This document shows, piece after piece, positions 25,698-34,844 of a stretch of 64,000 nt of DNA. How positions within the stretch are numbered: position 1 is the first letter of the stretch; each line of letters starts with the position of its first letter. The stretch covers positions 186,001-250,000 of the forward strand of contig JAHJHR010000016.1 of the NCBI GenBank assembly GCA_018823745.1, written 5' to 3'. The notes under the pieces were generated by a model that had not been told where the DNA came from, did no database searches, and was given only the letters and a program-made list of their open reading frames with translations. Source of the stretch: Alphaproteobacteria bacterium (lineage in GTDB: Bacteria; Pseudomonadota; Alphaproteobacteria; Oceanibaculales; Oceanibaculaceae). A program made the position numbers and the translations under genes.

Positions 25698-26041
25698 ACG
25701 AGATGCTGGGCGCGTGGTATCCCTATTTCGTCATCCTGGCCGGCGGCATTGTCACCTATGCGACGCGCGGCTTCGGCGTGCTGCTGGCCGGCAGGCTGAG
25801 CCCGGACAGCGAGATTTTCCACTGGGTCGGCTGTGTCGCCTTGGCGCTGATGACCGCGCTGATCGCGCGCATGATCATTGTGCCGATGGGCATTCTGCAG
25901 GATGCCCCGGCGGCGGCGCGGATATCCGCCGGGCTGCTGGCGCTGATCGCCTTCTACGCCGCCCGGCGCAGCGTGCTGGTCGGCTGCGCCGTCGGCGTGG
26001 CGGCGCTGATTGCGCTGACGCTGCTCCTGCATACGCTCTGA
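25694..26041 (+). CDS. azlD: AzlD-type branched-chain amino acid exporter, small subunit
   Basis: This 115-residue membrane protein is the small AzlD partner of AzlC. It has about four hydrophobic helices and the family's GIVTYATRGFGVLLAGRL segment near the N-terminus and a conserved Arg-rich loop AARRSVLVG. It is the second gene in the azlCD pair and ends three bases before an MFS gene. Export of branched-chain amino acids is known for the family and inferred here. Confidence 0.88.
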   Translation: MNEMLGAWYPYFVILAGGIVTYATRGFGVLLAGRLSPDSEIFHWVGCVALALMTALIARMIIVPMGILQDAPAAARISAGLLALIAFYAARRSVLVGCAVGVAALIALTLLLHTL

Positions 26042-26044
26042 GCC

Positions 26045-27199
26045 ATGTCCGGCACGGCACTCCGGCTGGCGGCGCTCTACGGCACCTATTTCACGGTGGC
26101 CGGCATCTATCTGCCGTTCTGGCCGATCTGGCTGGCCTTCCGCGAGATGAGCCCGACCCAGATCGGCATTCTCCTGGCCGTCGGCTCGGTGGTGAAGATC
26201 GCCGCCAACCTCGCCTTCGCCCGGATCGCCGACCGCACCGGGCGGACCCGGCTGATCATCGTCATCCTTGGCTTTGCCAGCCTGGCGACTTTGGCCGGCT
26301 TCGCGCTGATTGACGGCTTCGTTGCCTTCCTGCTGCTCTCTTTGCTGGTCGGCTGCGTGTTCTCGCCGATCATGCCGCTGACCGAGAGCATCAGCCTGCG
26401 CCAGGCCCGCGCCGGGCTGATCGATTACGGCCGGGTGCGGCTCTGGGGATCGATCACCTTCATGGTCATCACGGTGGTCGCCGGCTGGATGATCGGCCAG
26501 TACGGCGCCGGGGTGATCCACACGCTGGTGGTCGCGGCAGCCCTGGCGACGCTGGTCGCCTGCCTGACCCTGCCAGCCGATGGCGCGCCGATGCCGCCTT
26601 TGCGCAAGGGGGCGGCACTGGCGCTGGCGCGCAACCCGGTCTTCCTGCTGTTCCTCGGCACGGCGGCGGCGGCACAGGCCAGCCATGCCGTCTATTACGG
26701 CTTCTCCGCCCTGCACTGGCGCGCCGCCGGCCTCAGCGAGACGGTGATCGGGTTGCTCTGGGCCGAGGGCGTGATCGCCGAGATTCTGCTGTTCATCTAT
26801 GGCACGCGCGTTACCGCGCGCTTCGGCCCGGTGGGCATGCTGCTGCTGGCCGGGGCCGCCGGCGTGCTGCGCTGGAGCGTGACGGCGGAGACCACCAGCC
26901 TGCCACTGCTGGCCGCCATGCAGCTGCTGCACGCCATTACCTTCGGCGCGGCGCATCTGGGCGCGATGGCCTTCCTGACCCGCGCCGTGCCCGATGCGCT
27001 GTCCGCCACGGCGCAGAGCCTCTATGCCGGGCTGGTCTCCGGCGTTGCCTTCGGCCTTGCCATGCCGCTCTCCGGCTATCTCTACGGCCGGTTCGGCGGG
27101 CAGGCCTTCCTGCTCTCGGTCGTCTTCTCGGTCATCGCCACGCTGATCGCGCTACGCCTCGCCAAACGCTGGGATGGCGGGCAGCTGCTGAAGGACTAG
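26045..27199 (+). CDS. MFS transporter, HcaT/PPP-family-like
   Basis: This 384-residue permease has about twelve membrane helices and fits the MFS_1-like/3-phenylpropionate permease (HcaT-like) group: FWPIWLAFREMSPTQIGILLAVGSVVKI in the first helices and the loop ARIADRTGRTRLI between helices 2 and 3. A second-half GTRVTARFGPVGML loop repeats that pattern. Substrate is not deducible. It directly follows azlD and is probably in the same transcript. Its stop overlaps the stop of the convergent hyi-like gene by two bases. Confidence 0.85.
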   Translation: MSGTALRLAALYGTYFTVAGIYLPFWPIWLAFREMSPTQIGILLAVGSVVKIAANLAFARIADRTGRTRLIIVILGFASLATLAGFALIDGFVAFLLLSLLVGCVFSPIMPLTESISLRQARAGLIDYGRVRLWGSITFMVITVVAGWMIGQYGAGVIHTLVVAAALATLVACLTLPADGAPMPPLRKGAALALARNPVFLLFLGTAAAAQASHAVYYGFSALHWRAAGLSETVIGLLWAEGVIAEILLFIYGTRVTARFGPVGMLLLAGAAGVLRWSVTAETTSLPLLAAMQLLHAITFGAAHLGAMAFLTRAVPDALSATAQSLYAGLVSGVAFGLAMPLSGYLYGRFGGQAFLLSVVFSVIATLIALRLAKRWDGGQLLKD

Positions 27200-27969
27200 G
27201 CCCGTATCCCATATCCCGCCGCCCAGGCGAGCGCCGAGGCGGTATCGACCGAGGGCCGGTATTCCAGCCCGACCCAGCCGTCATAGCCCCACGCGTCGAG
27301 CAGGCCGAGCAGATAGGGGTAATTCACCTCGCCCTTGTCCGGCTCGACGCGGTGCGGTGGCCCGGCAATCTGGATATGGCCGGTCAGCGGCAGGGCTGCC
27401 TGCATCCGCCGCGCCACATCGCCCTGCTGGACCGCCGTGTGATAACAGTCGAATTGCAGCCGCACATTCGCCAGGCCGACCGCCGCGACGATCTCCAGCC
27501 CCTGCTCGACGCTGTTCAGGAAATAGCCCGGCTGGTCATGCCCGTTCAGCGGCTCGATCAGCAGCGTGATGCCCTCAGCCGCCGCCACCGGAGCCGCCCG
27601 GCGCAGATTGCCGATCAGCGTCTCGCGCGCCGCCGCATCACCCGGATCAGCCCGCCCGGAGAGCATGTGGATGCGCGGCGATTTCAGCGCCACCGCATAG
27701 TCCATCGCCCGCGCGAACTCCGCCTCGAACGCTGATTCCGCACCGGGGATCGCCGCATTGCCCATCTCGCCAGGCTGCGGCGGTACATTGATCAGCACCA
27801 CCTCCACCTTGGCCGCCTGAGCCGCCCGGGCCAGTTCCGGCGCCGGCATCGCATAGGGCCGCAGCATCTCCACCCCCCGGAACCCGGCACGCGCGGCAGC
27901 CGCCATCCGTGCGGCAAGGTCGCCGGATTCAAGGAAGAGATAGTCGATATTGGCGTTGAGCTGGGGCAT
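27196..27969 (-). CDS. Hydroxypyruvate isomerase-like TIM-barrel protein
   Basis: This 257-residue protein is an AP-endonuclease-2-type TIM barrel of the hydroxypyruvate isomerase (Hyi/OtnI) family, which interconverts hydroxypyruvate and tartronate semialdehyde or related keto-sugars. Visible markers are the opening LNANIDYLFLE, LLIEPLNGHDQPGYFL with the catalytic Glu, GHIQIAGPPHRVEPDKGEVNY, and the terminal GLEYRP strand. It starts at 27969. It is a single gene divergent from the VOC gene; no glyoxylate carboligase is nearby, so the exact substrate is open. Confidence 0.85.
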   Translation of the reverse strand: MPQLNANIDYLFLESGDLAARMAAAARAGFRGVEMLRPYAMPAPELARAAQAAKVEVVLINVPPQPGEMGNAAIPGAESAFEAEFARAMDYAVALKSPRIHMLSGRADPGDAAARETLIGNLRRAAPVAAAEGITLLIEPLNGHDQPGYFLNSVEQGLEIVAAVGLANVRLQFDCYHTAVQQGDVARRMQAALPLTGHIQIAGPPHRVEPDKGEVNYPYLLGLLDAWGYDGWVGLEYRPSVDTASALAWAAGYGIRA

Positions 27970-28065
27970 CGGGCGGACAGCCTTACGGAGGATCAGGAAG
28001 GGCTTTCGGCAATCTTCAGAAAGACCTAGCATAATTGAAAGCTTCGTCGCAGACAGGAACTTCCC

Positions 28066-28926
28066 ATGACATCCCCCTTCTGGCCCATCGAAGGCCTTGA
28101 CCATGTGCTGATCGCGGTGCGCGATCTGGCGGCGGCGAAGCAGGAATATGAGCGGCTGGGGTTTCGCACCACGCCGATGGGCCGGCACACGACGCTGGGC
28201 TCGATCAATCACTGCATCATGCTGGAGCGGGATTATCTGGAGCTGCTGGCGCTGGCCCCGGACACCGATATCGTCAGCCGCTGGACCGACATGTTGAAGC
28301 AGCGCGAGGGCGTTGGCGCGCTGGCGCTGAAGAGCAGCGATGCGCGCGGGGCGGAGATCGCCTTGCGCCGGGCCGGCGTCGAAACCGGCGAGGCGACGGA
28401 TTTCGCGCGGCCGGTCGTCCGGCCGGAGGGCACGCGGGAGGCGCGCTTCACCACGCTGCAGATCGAGCAGCATTCAACGCCGGGCATCCGCGAATTCCTG
28501 TGCCAGCACCACACGCCGGAGCTGGTCTGGCTGCCGGAATACCAGAGCCACCCGAACCAGGCGAAAGCCGTGGCCGAGATTTTCGTCGTCACCACCGATC
28601 CGGGGCCGGTGACGGCGGGACAGGAGCGGATGTTCAACACCCGTACCATGGGCAACAGCCCGCATGCCCGCGTGATCGAGACCGGCACGGCAACGCTGAC
28701 CATCCTGACGCCGGCCGCCTATACCAAGCGCTTCCCGAAGGCCGCGCTGGACCAGGCCCTGCTGCCCTTCGTCGCCGGCTTCTCGATCCGGCTGCGCGAT
28801 ACGGCGGCGGCGGCGGCCTATTTCCGCAAGGCGGGTGTCACGCTGGAGCGCAGCGCCGATGGCCGTGCCTATGTGCCTCCCAGCCAGGCGCGCGGCGCGC
28901 TGATCCAGTTCGAGATGCCGGCCTGA
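28066..28926 (+). CDS. VOC family (glyoxalase-like) protein
   Basis: This 286-residue protein begins with a vicinal-oxygen-chelate strand pattern, GLDHVLIAVRDLAAAKQEYERLGF, and has a second half with a related FSIRLRDTAAAAAYFRKAGV repeat. This arrangement matches Glyoxalase_3-type VOC proteins. The putative metal ligands are H13 and E-containing strands such as DYLELLAL, and H in IEQHSTPG. Substrate is unknown. It is followed at five bases by an FAD oxidoreductase, so the two may act in one catabolic route. Confidence 0.83.
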   Translation: MTSPFWPIEGLDHVLIAVRDLAAAKQEYERLGFRTTPMGRHTTLGSINHCIMLERDYLELLALAPDTDIVSRWTDMLKQREGVGALALKSSDARGAEIALRRAGVETGEATDFARPVVRPEGTREARFTTLQIEQHSTPGIREFLCQHHTPELVWLPEYQSHPNQAKAVAEIFVVTTDPGPVTAGQERMFNTRTMGNSPHARVIETGTATLTILTPAAYTKRFPKAALDQALLPFVAGFSIRLRDTAAAAAYFRKAGVTLERSADGRAYVPPSQARGALIQFEMPA

Positions 28927-28930
28927 GGCC

Positions 28931-30214
28931 ATGACCTCCGCCCTGCCTCCTTCGCTTTGGGCTGACACCGCCCCGCCGGGGCCGGAGGCACCGGCGCTGG
29001 CCGGGTCGGTCACGGCGGATATCGCGATCATCGGCGGCGGCTATACCGGCCTGTCGACGGCGCTGCATGTGGCAGAGCGCGATCCCGCCGCCCGCGTGGT
29101 GGTGCTGGAGGCTGCACAGATCGGCTGGGGCGCGTCCGGCCGGAATAACGGGCAGGTCATCCCCGCCATGACCCGGCCCGACCCCAGCGACATGATCCGC
29201 ACCTATGGGCCGGCGGTCGGTGCCCGCTTCGCCGCGCTGATCCGCGATTCGGCCGCCCTTACCTTCGATATGATCCGCCGCCATGGCATCGACTGCGAGG
29301 CGGTGCAGCAGGGCTGGCTGCAGCCCGCGCATCTCGACAGCCGGCTGGCCCTGTCGGAGAAGCGGGTGCGGGAATGGGGCGATCTCGGCGCGCCGGTGCG
29401 GTTTTATGACCGGGAGGAGATGGCCGGTTTGCTGGGCACGGATCGCTATCACGGCGGCTGGGGCAACAGCAGCGGCGGCCATCTGAATCCGCTGGCCTAT
29501 GCACGGGGGCTGGCCCGCGCGGCGCAGGCGCGGGGCGTGGCGGTGCATGAAGGCAGCCCGGTCACCGGCATCGAGAAGACAGAGTCAGGCTGGCGGCTGG
29601 CGACGCCGCAGGGCAGCGTGACGGCGCGGCAGATCGTGCTGGCGACCGCCGGCTATACCGATGATCTCTGGCCCGGCCTGAAGCAGACTGTGGTGACCTT
29701 CCGCAATCACCAGGCAGCGACCGAGCCCATCGGCGCGAACCAGCGCGCCGGTATTGTGCCGGGCAATCAGGCGGTGTCCGACACGCGCGGCGATCTGTAT
29801 TTCTTCCGCTTCGAGGCTGGCGGCAGGCTGGTCACCGGGGCCAATCTGGTCAGCGGCGCGCAGGCCGGCGCCCGGCTGGGCCACAGCCTGCCCGAACGGC
29901 TGGCCGGGCTCTACCCCGCGCTGGACGGCATCCGCATGAGCCATGTCTGGGATGGCCGCTTCGCGGTCACGGTGAACCGCTTCCCGCGCCTGCTGGAACT
30001 GGCCCCCGGTGCCTATGGCTTCATCGGCTGCAACGGGCGCGGCGTCGCCCTGACCACGGCGATGGGGCCGGTGCTGGCCGCATTGCTGCTGGGCGATGAC
30101 CGGCGCGCGCTGCCGCTGCCGGTCGAGGCGCCCAGGCCGCTGGCCTTCCATGCCATCGCCCGGCGCCTCGCCCAGCCCGCCTTGCTCTGGTATCGCTGGA
30201 AGGACCGCCGTTAG
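28931..30214 (+). CDS. FAD-dependent amine/amino acid oxidoreductase (DAO family)
   Basis: This 427-residue flavoprotein has an N-terminal dinucleotide-binding motif IIGGGYTGLSTALHVAE at about residue 35 and the DAO-family ASGRNNGQVIPAM loop. It resembles gamma-glutamylputrescine oxidase (PuuB) and related glycine/sarcosine-oxidase-like enzymes, with the terminal GCNGRGVALTTAMGPVLA. Substrate cannot be fixed from sequence. It is translated just after the VOC gene, and its stop overlaps the convergent DUF1989 gene by three bases. Confidence 0.87.
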   Translation: MTSALPPSLWADTAPPGPEAPALAGSVTADIAIIGGGYTGLSTALHVAERDPAARVVVLEAAQIGWGASGRNNGQVIPAMTRPDPSDMIRTYGPAVGARFAALIRDSAALTFDMIRRHGIDCEAVQQGWLQPAHLDSRLALSEKRVREWGDLGAPVRFYDREEMAGLLGTDRYHGGWGNSSGGHLNPLAYARGLARAAQARGVAVHEGSPVTGIEKTESGWRLATPQGSVTARQIVLATAGYTDDLWPGLKQTVVTFRNHQAATEPIGANQRAGIVPGNQAVSDTRGDLYFFRFEAGGRLVTGANLVSGAQAGARLGHSLPERLAGLYPALDGIRMSHVWDGRFAVTVNRFPRLLELAPGAYGFIGCNGRGVALTTAMGPVLAALLLGDDRRALPLPVEAPRPLAFHAIARRLAQPALLWYRWKDRR

Positions 30215-30840
30215 GATTCGTAAAGCTGCGCCGTCAGCGGCCGCCCCATCGACGGGCAGGCCGACAACGCGCACAGCACATCCATCTCCGCCCGGAAGGT
30301 CACGTAGTCACCCGGCTTCGAGCGACCATTGACGATGGCGATGCTGCCGGTCTTCGCGTCGAGGTCCATGGTCTGGAACAGGTTCAGCGGGTCGGGGATG
30401 TCCTCGGGCGCGATCGGCATGCCGGTCAGCGCCTTCTGGATCACCTCGTAGCAGCCGAAGGGCGGCACGCCCATCGGGCCGCCGACATCCATCTGGCCCG
30501 GCTTGAAGCCGTGATAATCCTTGTCCTGGAAATTGCGGAACACCCAGGCGCTGCACATGCCGTATTGCAGATCATGCGTGCCGTAGCTGTCCTCGACGAT
30601 CTCCATCATCACGTTGTTGTCGCGGCTGTAGAGCTTGTCGCCGCTGGAGATCAGGATCTTGCCCTGGTTCGCCTTGGTGCGGGCCTGGCTGAAGCGCTCG
30701 CTGAGCTTGTCGGCGTTGAAGCACACGAAATCGCCGATCGCCCCGCCGGTGACGTCGATGATCTTCAGATACTGGCCCTTCTTCACCGTCCAGGCCCCGC
30801 CACCGCGCCCCGGCAGCTTGTCTTCCTTGATGAGGTGCAT
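30211..30840 (-). CDS. DUF1989 urea carboxylase-associated family protein
   Basis: This 209-residue protein belongs to DUF1989, annotated as urea carboxylase-associated or urea/aminomethyl-transferase-related. Conserved parts are GGGAWTVKKGQYLKIIDVTGGAIGDFVCFN, then SSGDKLYSRDNNVMMEI, and the FGCYEVIQKAL segment with the Asp-Pro-Leu-Asn-Leu-Phe (DPLNLF) motif. The family often sits by urea amidolyase genes, but none is here. The Met at 30840 (MHLIKEDK) has an AGGGAC site; the open frame is 21 codons longer. Confidence 0.87.
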   Translation of the reverse strand: MHLIKEDKLPGRGGGAWTVKKGQYLKIIDVTGGAIGDFVCFNADKLSERFSQARTKANQGKILISSGDKLYSRDNNVMMEIVEDSYGTHDLQYGMCSAWVFRNFQDKDYHGFKPGQMDVGGPMGVPPFGCYEVIQKALTGMPIAPEDIPDPLNLFQTMDLDAKTGSIAIVNGRSKPGDYVTFRAEMDVLCALSACPSMGRPLTAQLYES

Positions 30841-30925
30841 GTCCCTGTTCCCTGTTTCTTGTGACTGGACCGAAAGTGTATCCAGTTCACAGAGGTGGTG
30901 CATCAGGGAATGCGGATGGGCGGGT

Positions 30926-31081
30926 GCATGCCGCCGTGTCCTTCGAGACGCCGGCTTGCGCCGGCTCCTCAGGACGAGGTCATTTTAGGACATGCCGGCC
31001 GGTGCCGCTTGGTGACCTCATGCTGAGGAGACCCCGCCCAATCCCTTGGGCGGGGTCGTCTCGAAGCATAGGGCGGCATGC
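30926..31081. repeat. Pair of inverted intergenic repeat copies, CTTCGAGACG type
   Basis: Two copies of a palindromic element face each other between DUF1989 and serA. Shared parts in the left copy (30926-30982) and the inverted right copy (31014-31081) are GCATGCCGCC, CTTCGAGACG, and CTCCTCAG followed by GAGGTCA. Between the last two lies a GC stem that differs between copies: 14 bases on the left, about 28 on the right (31030-31057, CCCCGCCCAA paired to TTGGGCGGGG). The right stem could act as a terminator. Confidence 0.75.
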
Positions 31082-31093
31082 GCCTTCAGTACT

Positions 31094-32671
31094 TCAGAAC
31101 GACAGCAGTTCGACGCGGATGACGCCCGGCAGGCCGCGGATGCGCTGCAGGATGGCGTCGTCGATCTTGGCGTCGATATCGACCAGGGACAGGGCGACGC
31201 CGCCCTTTTCGGTGCGGCCGAGATAGAAGCTGGCGATGTTGATGCCGGCCTCGCCCAGCGCGCCGCCCAGCTTGCCGATGAAGCCCGGCTCGTCGCGGTT
31301 GCGGACATAGAGCATATGGGTGCCGAAATCGGCTTCCATCTTGATACCGCGCACTTCCACCAGGCGCGGCTGGCGGCCACCGAACAGGGTGCCGGCCACC
31401 GTGCGGGTCTGCGAGCCGTCAGTGGTGGTGACACGGATCAGCGTCTGGTAGTCGCAATCGCGGTCATGCGCGGTCAGGCTGACGGCGATGTCACGCTGAC
31501 GGGCAAAGGTCGGCGCGTTGACCATGTTCACGCTGTCGCTGATCGGCTTCATCAGCCCGGCCAGCGCTGCCGCCAGGATCGGCTTGCTGTTCAGTTGGGC
31601 GGCAAGGCCTTCCAGCTCGACCGTGACCGAGCCGATGCCCTCGACGGTCAGCTGGCCGAGCATGCTGCCCAGCTGCTCGGCGAGCAGCATATAGGGCTTC
31701 AGCCTCGGCGCTTCCTCGGCCGAGACCGATGGCACGTTCACGGCGTTGGAGATAGCACCCGTCAGCAGGTAATCGGCCATCTGCTCGGCGACCTGCAGCG
31801 CCACATTCTCCTGCGCCTCGGAAGTGGAGGCACCGAGATGCGGCGTGACAACAACATTGTCCATGCCGAACAGCGCGTTCTCCTTCGCCGGCTCGGCCTC
31901 GAACACGTCCAGCGCGGCGCCGGCGACATGGCCGCTTTCCAGCGCCGCCTTCAGCGCTGCCTCGTCGACCAGACCGCCGCGCGCACAATTCACGATGCGT
32001 ACACCCGGCTTGGTCTTGGCGAGGGTGTCGGCATTCAGGATGTTGCGGGTCGAATCCACCAGCGGCGTGTGTAGGGTGATAAAATCAGCGCGGGCCAGCA
32101 GCTCATCCAGCTCCACCTTCTCAACACCCAGATCCTGCGCCCGGTCCTCGGTCAGGAACGGGTCGAAGGCAACGACCTTCATCTTCAGGCCGAGCGCGCG
32201 GTCGGCAACGATGGCGCCGATATTGCCGCAGCCGATGACACCCAGCACCTTGCCGAACAGCTCCACGCCCATGAAGCGGTTCTTTTCCCACTTGCCGGCA
32301 TGGGTCGAGGCATTGGCCATCGGAATCTGCCGGGCCAGCGCCATCATCAGCGAGATGGCGTGTTCCGCCGTGGTGATGGAATTGCCGAACGGCGTGTTCA
32401 TGACGACCACGCCCTTCTTGGTGGCGGCCGGCACATCGACATTATCGACGCCGATACCGGCACGGCCGATCACCTTCAGCCCGCCGGCCTGTTCCAGCAC
32501 GGCTTCCGTCACCTTGGTGGCGGAGCGGATGGCAAGACCGTCGTAATTGGCGATGACCGCGATCAACTCATCGGCCTTCATGCCGGGCTTGTAGTCGACC
32601 TCGATCCCGCGTTCGCGGAAGATGTCGACAGCGCGTTCCGACAGGGCGTCGGAGATCAGAACCTTGGGCAT
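31094..32671 (-). CDS. serA: D-3-phosphoglycerate dehydrogenase
   Basis: This 525-residue enzyme commits 3-phosphoglycerate to serine synthesis with NAD. It has the Rossmann motif G147-x-G149-x-x-G152 (VIGCGNIGAI), the catalytic VNCARGGLVDEAAL and HLGASTSEAQ segments, an intervening domain at about 330-440, and a C-terminal ACT domain (about 452-525) that in other SerAs gives serine feedback. Length is typical of the long type-1 SerA. It follows serC by 31 bases in a serC-serA operon. Confidence 0.95.
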   Translation of the reverse strand: MPKVLISDALSERAVDIFRERGIEVDYKPGMKADELIAVIANYDGLAIRSATKVTEAVLEQAGGLKVIGRAGIGVDNVDVPAATKKGVVVMNTPFGNSITTAEHAISLMMALARQIPMANASTHAGKWEKNRFMGVELFGKVLGVIGCGNIGAIVADRALGLKMKVVAFDPFLTEDRAQDLGVEKVELDELLARADFITLHTPLVDSTRNILNADTLAKTKPGVRIVNCARGGLVDEAALKAALESGHVAGAALDVFEAEPAKENALFGMDNVVVTPHLGASTSEAQENVALQVAEQMADYLLTGAISNAVNVPSVSAEEAPRLKPYMLLAEQLGSMLGQLTVEGIGSVTVELEGLAAQLNSKPILAAALAGLMKPISDSVNMVNAPTFARQRDIAVSLTAHDRDCDYQTLIRVTTTDGSQTRTVAGTLFGGRQPRLVEVRGIKMEADFGTHMLYVRNRDEPGFIGKLGGALGEAGINIASFYLGRTEKGGVALSLVDIDAKIDDAILQRIRGLPGVIRVELLSF

Positions 32672-32702
32672 AATCGTCCTACTCGTTTGCAGCGTATGTG
32701 TC

Positions 32703-33866
32703 TCAGGCGGCCTTGGCGGCCTCAGCCTTCACCTGGGCATAGGCCCAGTCGAGCCAGGGCAGCAGTGCCTCGATATCGGATGTCTCGACGGTTGCTCCGC
32801 CCCAGATGCGCAGGCCGGCCGGCGCGTCACGATAGGCGCCGATGTCATAGCCAACGCCCTCAGCCTCGACCAGCGAGGCCAGCTTCTTGGCGGCAGCGGC
32901 CTGCGCCTCGGCGGACAGGCCCTGGAACCAGGCATCCTTGATCACCAGGCAGATCGAGGTGTTGGAGCGGGTCTCCGGCTTCTCGGCCAGGAAGGCCGCC
33001 CAGTCGCTCTTCGCAACCCAGCCCTCAATGGCCTTGAAATTGGCCTGGCTGCGGGCGATCAGCCCCTTCAGCCCGCCAATGCCCTCGGCCCAGCGCAGCG
33101 CGTCGATCACGTCTTCGACGCAGAGCATGGACGGGGTGTTGATGGTCTCGCCCTTGAAGATGCCCTCGTTCAGCTTGCCGCCCTTGGTCATGCGGAACAG
33201 CTTGGGCAGCGGCCAGGCCGGGCTGTAGCTCTCCAGCCGGGCGACCGCGCGCGGGGACAGGATCAGCATGCCATGCTGCCCCTCGCCGCCTAGCACCTTC
33301 TGCCAGGAATAGGTGACGACATCCAGCTTGTCCCACGGCATGTCCATGGCGAAGACGGCGGAGGTGGCGTCACAGAGGGTCAGCCCCTCGCGATCAGCCG
33401 GAATCCAGTCGCCATTCGGCACCCGCACGCCAGAGGTCGTGCCGTTCCAGGTGAAGACCACGTCGCGGGCGAAATCGACCTGCGCAAGATCCGGCAGCTT
33501 GCCGTAATCGGCCTCAAGCACGCGCACATCCTTCAGCTTCAGCTGCTTCAGGATATCGGTGACCCAGCCGGAACCGAAGCTCTCCCAGGCCAGCGCGTCG
33601 ATGCCACGCTCGCCCAGCATGGTCCACATCGCCATCTCGAAGGCGCCGGTGTCGGAGGCCGGCACGATGCCGATGCGCCAATCCGCCGGCACGCCGAGAA
33701 CCGCGCGGGTGCGGTCGATGGCTTCCGCCAGCTTCGCCTTGCCCAGCTTCGCGCGGTGGGAGCGTGCCAGTGCCGCATCCTTCAGCGCGTCGGGCGTCCA
33801 GCCGGGGCGCTTGGCGCAGGGGCCGGAGGAGAAATACGGAACGGCGGGGCGGGTGGTGGGCTTCAT
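32703..33866 (-). CDS. serC: Phosphoserine aminotransferase
   Basis: This 387-residue PLP enzyme converts 3-phosphohydroxypyruvate to phosphoserine with glutamate. It fits the alphaproteobacterial/archaeal type of SerC (TIGR01365-like). The PLP-binding Lys is K190 in [14 protein letters not shown]; other markers are [11 protein letters not shown] at the N-terminus and [18 protein letters not shown]. It is first in a serC-serA operon and is preceded by a structured leader whose last stem overlaps the ribosome site. Confidence 0.94.
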   Translation of the reverse strand: MKPTTRPAVPYFSSGPCAKRPGWTPDALKDAALARSHRAKLGKAKLAEAIDRTRAVLGVPADWRIGIVPASDTGAFEMAMWTMLGERGIDALAWESFGSGWVTDILKQLKLKDVRVLEADYGKLPDLAQVDFARDVVFTWNGTTSGVRVPNGDWIPADREGLTLCDATSAVFAMDMPWDKLDVVTYSWQKVLGGEGQHGMLILSPRAVARLESYSPAWPLPKLFRMTKGGKLNEGIFKGETINTPSMLCVEDVIDALRWAEGIGGLKGLIARSQANFKAIEGWVAKSDWAAFLAEKPETRSNTSICLVIKDAWFQGLSAEAQAAAAKKLASLVEAEGVGYDIGAYRDAPAGLRIWGGATVETSDIEALLPWLDWAYAQVKAEAAKAA

Positions 33867-33976
33867 GGCACTATATCCCTGTAGCGGTGCCGCAACGCTC
33901 TCGGTGCGGCGCGGGCGATACTAAGCGCATATTGCTGCATCGCGTCAATGCACAGCTTGACGCAGGCAAAAGCCTG
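33867..33976 (-). promoter_or_regulatory. serC leader RNA
   Basis: On the minus strand the serC 5' UTR has four hairpins: CAGGC/GCCTG (33963-33976), GCGTCAA/TTGACGC (33942-33963), GCCGCA/TGCGGC (33889-33894 with 33905-33910), and GGCAC/GTGCC (33867-33871 with 33887-33891). The last encloses the AGGGA ribosome site and shares three bases with the third, so the two exclude each other. The serC leader is a published alphaproteobacterial element before serC-serA with a final stem over the ribosome site. Ligand unknown. Confidence 0.72.
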
Positions 33977-34107
33977 TAAATCCCCCTTACAAGCCAGAAA
34001 ATCTGCCGGGTTTCGCGATCCGGAATGCATCTTCGACAAGCGGGAATGACGGCAGCCCCTGCCAGCCGCTATAACGGAGCCAGACAATCATTTCAGGAGC
34101 GGCCAGC

Positions 34108-34800
34108 ATGACCATCACCTTCTATGACCTTGCCCACGATAACGGACGCCGCATAAGCCCCTATGGCTGGCGGGTGCGCATGGCGCTGGCGCATAAGGGG
34201 CTGGATTACGATCTTGTTCCCATCGGCTTTACCGACAAGGACAAGCTGGCTTTCTCGGGCCAGACCCTGGTGCCGGTCATCATCGACGGCTCGAAAACCA
34301 TTCCTGACAGCTGGGCCATTGCCTGCCATCTGGAGGATGCCTATCCCGACCGGCCCAGCCTCTTCAACGGCGATGCCGCGCGCAGCGTGACCCGGCTGGT
34401 GGCGAACTGGGTGAACAGCACAGTCAACCCGGCAATGATCAAGCTGATCGTCGGCGATATCTACAAGGTCTGCCGGCCGGTGGATCAGGCCTATTTCCTG
34501 GAAACCCGCGAAAAGCGCTTCGGCATGCCACTGGAAAAATACGTCGATCAGTCGGATGCACAGATCGAGCGATTCCGCGCCATCCTCACCCCGGCCCGGC
34601 TGACCCTGCAGGACCAGCCCTATCTCAGCGGCGAGGCGGCCGGCTATGCCGATTACTGCCTGTTCGGCAGCTTCCAGTGGGCGCGCTGCGGCAGCCCGCT
34701 GAAACTTCTGGCGACCGATGATCCGGTCCATGCCTGGCGCGCGCGCCTGCTGGAAAGCTTCGACGGCATGCCCGGCAAGGCGATGGGCTTCGAGGCGTAA
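34108..34800 (+). CDS. Glutathione S-transferase family protein
   Basis: This 230-residue protein has an N-terminal thioredoxin-like GST domain (about 1-80) with RISPYGWRVRMALAHKGLDYD as the glutathione-site helix start and a cis-Pro loop LVPVIIDGSKTIPDSWAI. The C-terminal helical half (90-225) contains YLSGEAAGYADYCLFGSFQW. It resembles LigE/LigF-type beta-etherase-like GSTs, but substrate is not defined. It is divergent from serC. The start has a GGAG site (TCAGGAGCGGCCAGC). Confidence 0.85.
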   Translation: MTITFYDLAHDNGRRISPYGWRVRMALAHKGLDYDLVPIGFTDKDKLAFSGQTLVPVIIDGSKTIPDSWAIACHLEDAYPDRPSLFNGDAARSVTRLVANWVNSTVNPAMIKLIVGDIYKVCRPVDQAYFLETREKRFGMPLEKYVDQSDAQIERFRAILTPARLTLQDQPYLSGEAAGYADYCLFGSFQWARCGSPLKLLATDDPVHAWRARLLESFDGMPGKAMGFEA

Positions 34801-34814
34801 GCCCCTAAAAGCAT

Positions 34815-34838
34815 GAAGCCTCCCGTGAGGGAGGCTTC
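34815..34838. terminator. Hairpin between convergent GST and trcR genes
   Basis: GAAGCCTCCC (34815-34824) and GGGAGGCTTC (34829-34838) make a perfect 10-bp stem with a GTGA loop. On the minus strand a short T-run follows three bases later, so it may terminate trcR as well as the GST gene. Confidence 0.75.
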
Positions 34839-34844
34839 AGTCGC

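Noticed and set aside
33863-34087. A 74-codon open frame through the serC leader ending at an ATGA overlap with serC
   Set aside because: It lacks a ribosome site and shows no serine-codon run expected of a leader peptide; RNA hairpins explain the region better.
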